Below, one piece after another: positions 54,193-55,779 of a DNA stretch of 55,779 bases. The position numbers and the translations under genes were made by a program. Positions within the stretch are counted from its first letter, which is position 1. Every line of letters starts with the position of its first letter. This stretch comes from Rhodocyclaceae bacterium (GTDB taxonomy: Bacteria; Pseudomonadota; Gammaproteobacteria; Burkholderiales; Rhodocyclaceae), in the NCBI GenBank assembly GCA_011391215.1, contig JAABQX010000102.1:1-55779 (forward strand), given 5' to 3'. Under the pieces are notes generated by a model, which was not told the DNA's origin, did no database searches, and worked only from the letters and a program-made list of their open reading frames with translations.

Positions 54193-55779
54193 CACATCGC
54201 ATCGGGGGCGGAAACCCCGAGCAGGCGCAGACCGGTGCAAATCACCTGACGCACCGCGACAGCGAGCGCGAGGCGGGCGAGTTTTTGCGCTTCGTCGTCC
54301 ACCAGCAGACGCTCGGCGTTGTACCAGGCATGGAATTCCGCCGCCAGTTCGCGCAGCCAGAAGGCCACGGCATGCGGTGCGTGGTCGCGCGCGGTGCTTT
54401 CAATGAGTTCCGGAAATGCCGCCAGCTTGGCGGCCAGCGCCAGCTCACGCTCGCTGCCCAAGGCACCGAGATCGGCGTTATTCAGCGTCTGCACATCGCC
54501 GCCCCATTGTTGCAAGACCGAACAGACGCGCGCGTGGGCATATTGCACGTAATAGACCGGATTGTCGGTCGACTGGCTCTTGGCCAGGTCGAGGTCGAAA
54601 TCGAGCGACTGGTCCTGCTTGCGCAACAAGTAGAAGAAACGGCAGGCATCGTTGCCGACTTCTTCGCGCAGTTCGCGCAGCGTGACGTAGGAGCCGGCGC
54701 GTGTCGACATCGAGACCTTCTCGGTGCCACGGAACAGGCTGACGAACTGCACGAGCGCGACTTCGAGCGCCTGCTCGTCCAGTTCCAGCGCCTGCAAGGC
54801 ACCGCGCACGCGCGGGATGTAGCCGTGGTGGTCGGCACCCCAGATATCGACGATGCGCGTAAAGCCGCGCTCGAGCTTGTTCCAGTGATAGGCGATGTCG
54901 GAGGCGAAATAGGTAAACAGGCCGTTATCGCGCTGCACGACGCGATCCTTCTCATCACCGAAGCTCGACGAGCGGAACCACTTGGCGCCATCCTGCACAT
55001 AAATATGACCGCGCTTTTCGAGCTCGGCGACGGCCTTCGCCACCATGCCGGTATCGTAGAGCGAGCGTTCCGAGAACCAGCAGTCGAAATGCACGCCGTA
55101 GGCTTCGAGATCTTCGCGGCAATCAGCCAGCTGCTCGGAGAGCACATGCTGGTGAATGTAATGCCATTCCTCGCCGAGCAGATCCTTGGCGGCGGCGATC
55201 AGTCCGTCGAGATGCGCCTCGACATCGGGTTCAATAGGCGGCGCACACGCCAGCACGGCGGCGGCGGGATGCACATAACGGTCACCGTGCGCCTCCTTCA
55301 CCTGCGCGGCCATTTCGCCCACGTAAGCGCCCTGGTAGGCGTTCGGCGGGAAAGGCACATGCTCGCTGAAGCTTTCCAGATAGCGCAGCCAGGTCGACAG
55401 CGCGAGGATGTCCATCTGGCGGCCGGCGTCATTCACATAGTATTCGCGACAGACATCGTGGCCGGCGAAAGCCAGCACGTTGGCCAGGCTCGCGCCGAAC
55501 GCCGCACCCCGTCCGTGGCCGACATGCAGCGGGCCGGTCGGGTTGGCCGAAACGAACTCGACCTGCAGCTTGCCGGGCTTTTTCGCACCGCGCCCGTAGT
55601 TGTCGCCCTGCGCCAGCACGGCGGCTACCACGGCGGTCTTTGCACCGGGCGCGACGGTGAAATTGATGAAGCCGGCACCTGCCACCTCGGACTTGATGAT
55701 CCAGGGCGAAACGGGCATTTCATGCACCAGTCGTTCGGCGATCTTGCGCGGATTTTCTTTCAGCGCACGCGCCAGTTGC
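54192..55779 (-). CDS. argS: arginyl-tRNA synthetase (5' part outside window)
   Basis: It charges tRNA-Arg. About 528 codons of the C-terminal part are present; the N-terminal add-1 domain is beyond the right edge. The frame is open to the end of the window. Class I motifs are visible: the HIGH equivalent in FVSANPTGPLHVGHGRG, DIWGADHHGYIPRV, the KMSKS equivalent KVSMSTRAG, and the anticodon-binding helical domain with YVQYAHARVCSVLQQWG. The tail AVRQVICTGLRLLGVSAPDAM is typical. It is followed at once by the SPOR gene. Confidence 0.95.
   Translation of the reverse strand, partial: QLARALKENPRKIAERLVHEMPVSPWIIKSEVAGAGFINFTVAPGAKTAVVAAVLAQGDNYGRGAKKPGKLQVEFVSANPTGPLHVGHGRGAAFGASLANVLAFAGHDVCREYYVNDAGRQMDILALSTWLRYLESFSEHVPFPPNAYQGAYVGEMAAQVKEAHGDRYVHPAAAVLACAPPIEPDVEAHLDGLIAAAKDLLGEEWHYIHQHVLSEQLADCREDLEAYGVHFDCWFSERSLYDTGMVAKAVAELEKRGHIYVQDGAKWFRSSSFGDEKDRVVQRDNGLFTYFASDIAYHWNKLERGFTRIVDIWGADHHGYIPRVRGALQALELDEQALEVALVQFVSLFRGTEKVSMSTRAGSYVTLRELREEVGNDACRFFYLLRKQDQSLDFDLDLAKSQSTDNPVYYVQYAHARVCSVLQQWGGDVQTLNNADLGALGSERELALAAKLAAFPELIESTARDHAPHAVAFWLRELAAEFHAWYNAERLLVDDEAQKLARLALAVAVRQVICTGLRLLGVSAPDAM

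Overview
The window is a chromosomal segment from a betaproteobacterium, probably of the Rhodocyclales or a neighbouring freshwater/denitrifier-like lineage. This is inferred from the mnmE-yidC-yidD-rnpA-rpmH / dnaA-dnaN-gyrB arrangement, the protein families and the high GC content. It starts inside mnmE and ends inside argS, both on the minus strand. It is gene dense, with no gap over 300 bases.

Layout: (1) 1-9.2 kb, the replication-origin neighbourhood: mnmE, yidC, yidD, rnpA and rpmH run leftward and dnaA, dnaN and gyrB rightward, with DnaA boxes in both AT-rich gaps around dnaA. (2) 9.2-14.3 kb, a cytochrome c5, tRNA-Arg(CCG), a radical SAM protein, an AmpG-like permease, an unknown protein and a MidA-type methyltransferase. 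(3) 14.4-18 kb, a small chromosomal integron. The integrase gene runs rightward, and an attI-side junction and a short leftward cassette array lie beside it. The array holds two toxin-antitoxin modules, a Cdd1-like gene, a truncated VOC gene and a membrane-anchored unknown. The integrase stop codon overlaps the start of tcdA. (4) 18-23.5 kb, the tcdA-pteridine reductase-ttcA-aminotransferase overlap operon, then a PsiF-repeat protein and a sodium/solute symporter. (5) 23.6-32.2 kb, a nine-gene V/A-type ATPase operon. (6) 32.4-46.7 kb, ubiB, two solute-binding proteins (one fused to GGDEF), a hydrolase, an MsrA-thioredoxin-MsrB fusion, ChaN-PDZ, an M1-like peptidase, a FemAB/GNAT-like protein and a hybrid histidine kinase. 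(7) 46.7-55.8 kb, a MazG-like enzyme, a VanZ protein, ubiT-ubiV-ubiU (oxygen-independent ubiquinone synthesis), a Cache-GGDEF cyclase, an SDR, dsbA, a SPOR protein and argS.

The least expected signal is a dispersed non-palindromic 24-bp element. I find 13 copies at 20-24 of 24 matches to the consensus, on both strands. Six abut or overlap stop codons in the sense orientation, five lie inside coding sequences in different reading frames, and one sits inside an integron cassette. Its first nine positions are almost invariant, which recalls a DNA-uptake or protein-recognition sequence. The second main feature is the integron. Its first cassette can be delimited exactly because its outer recombination boxes are complementary.

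The genes suggest a respiring organism that meets both oxic and anoxic conditions (UbiB plus UbiUVT, cytochrome c5, Msr repair, DsbA), uses cyclic di-GMP, and has a V/A-type ATPase.
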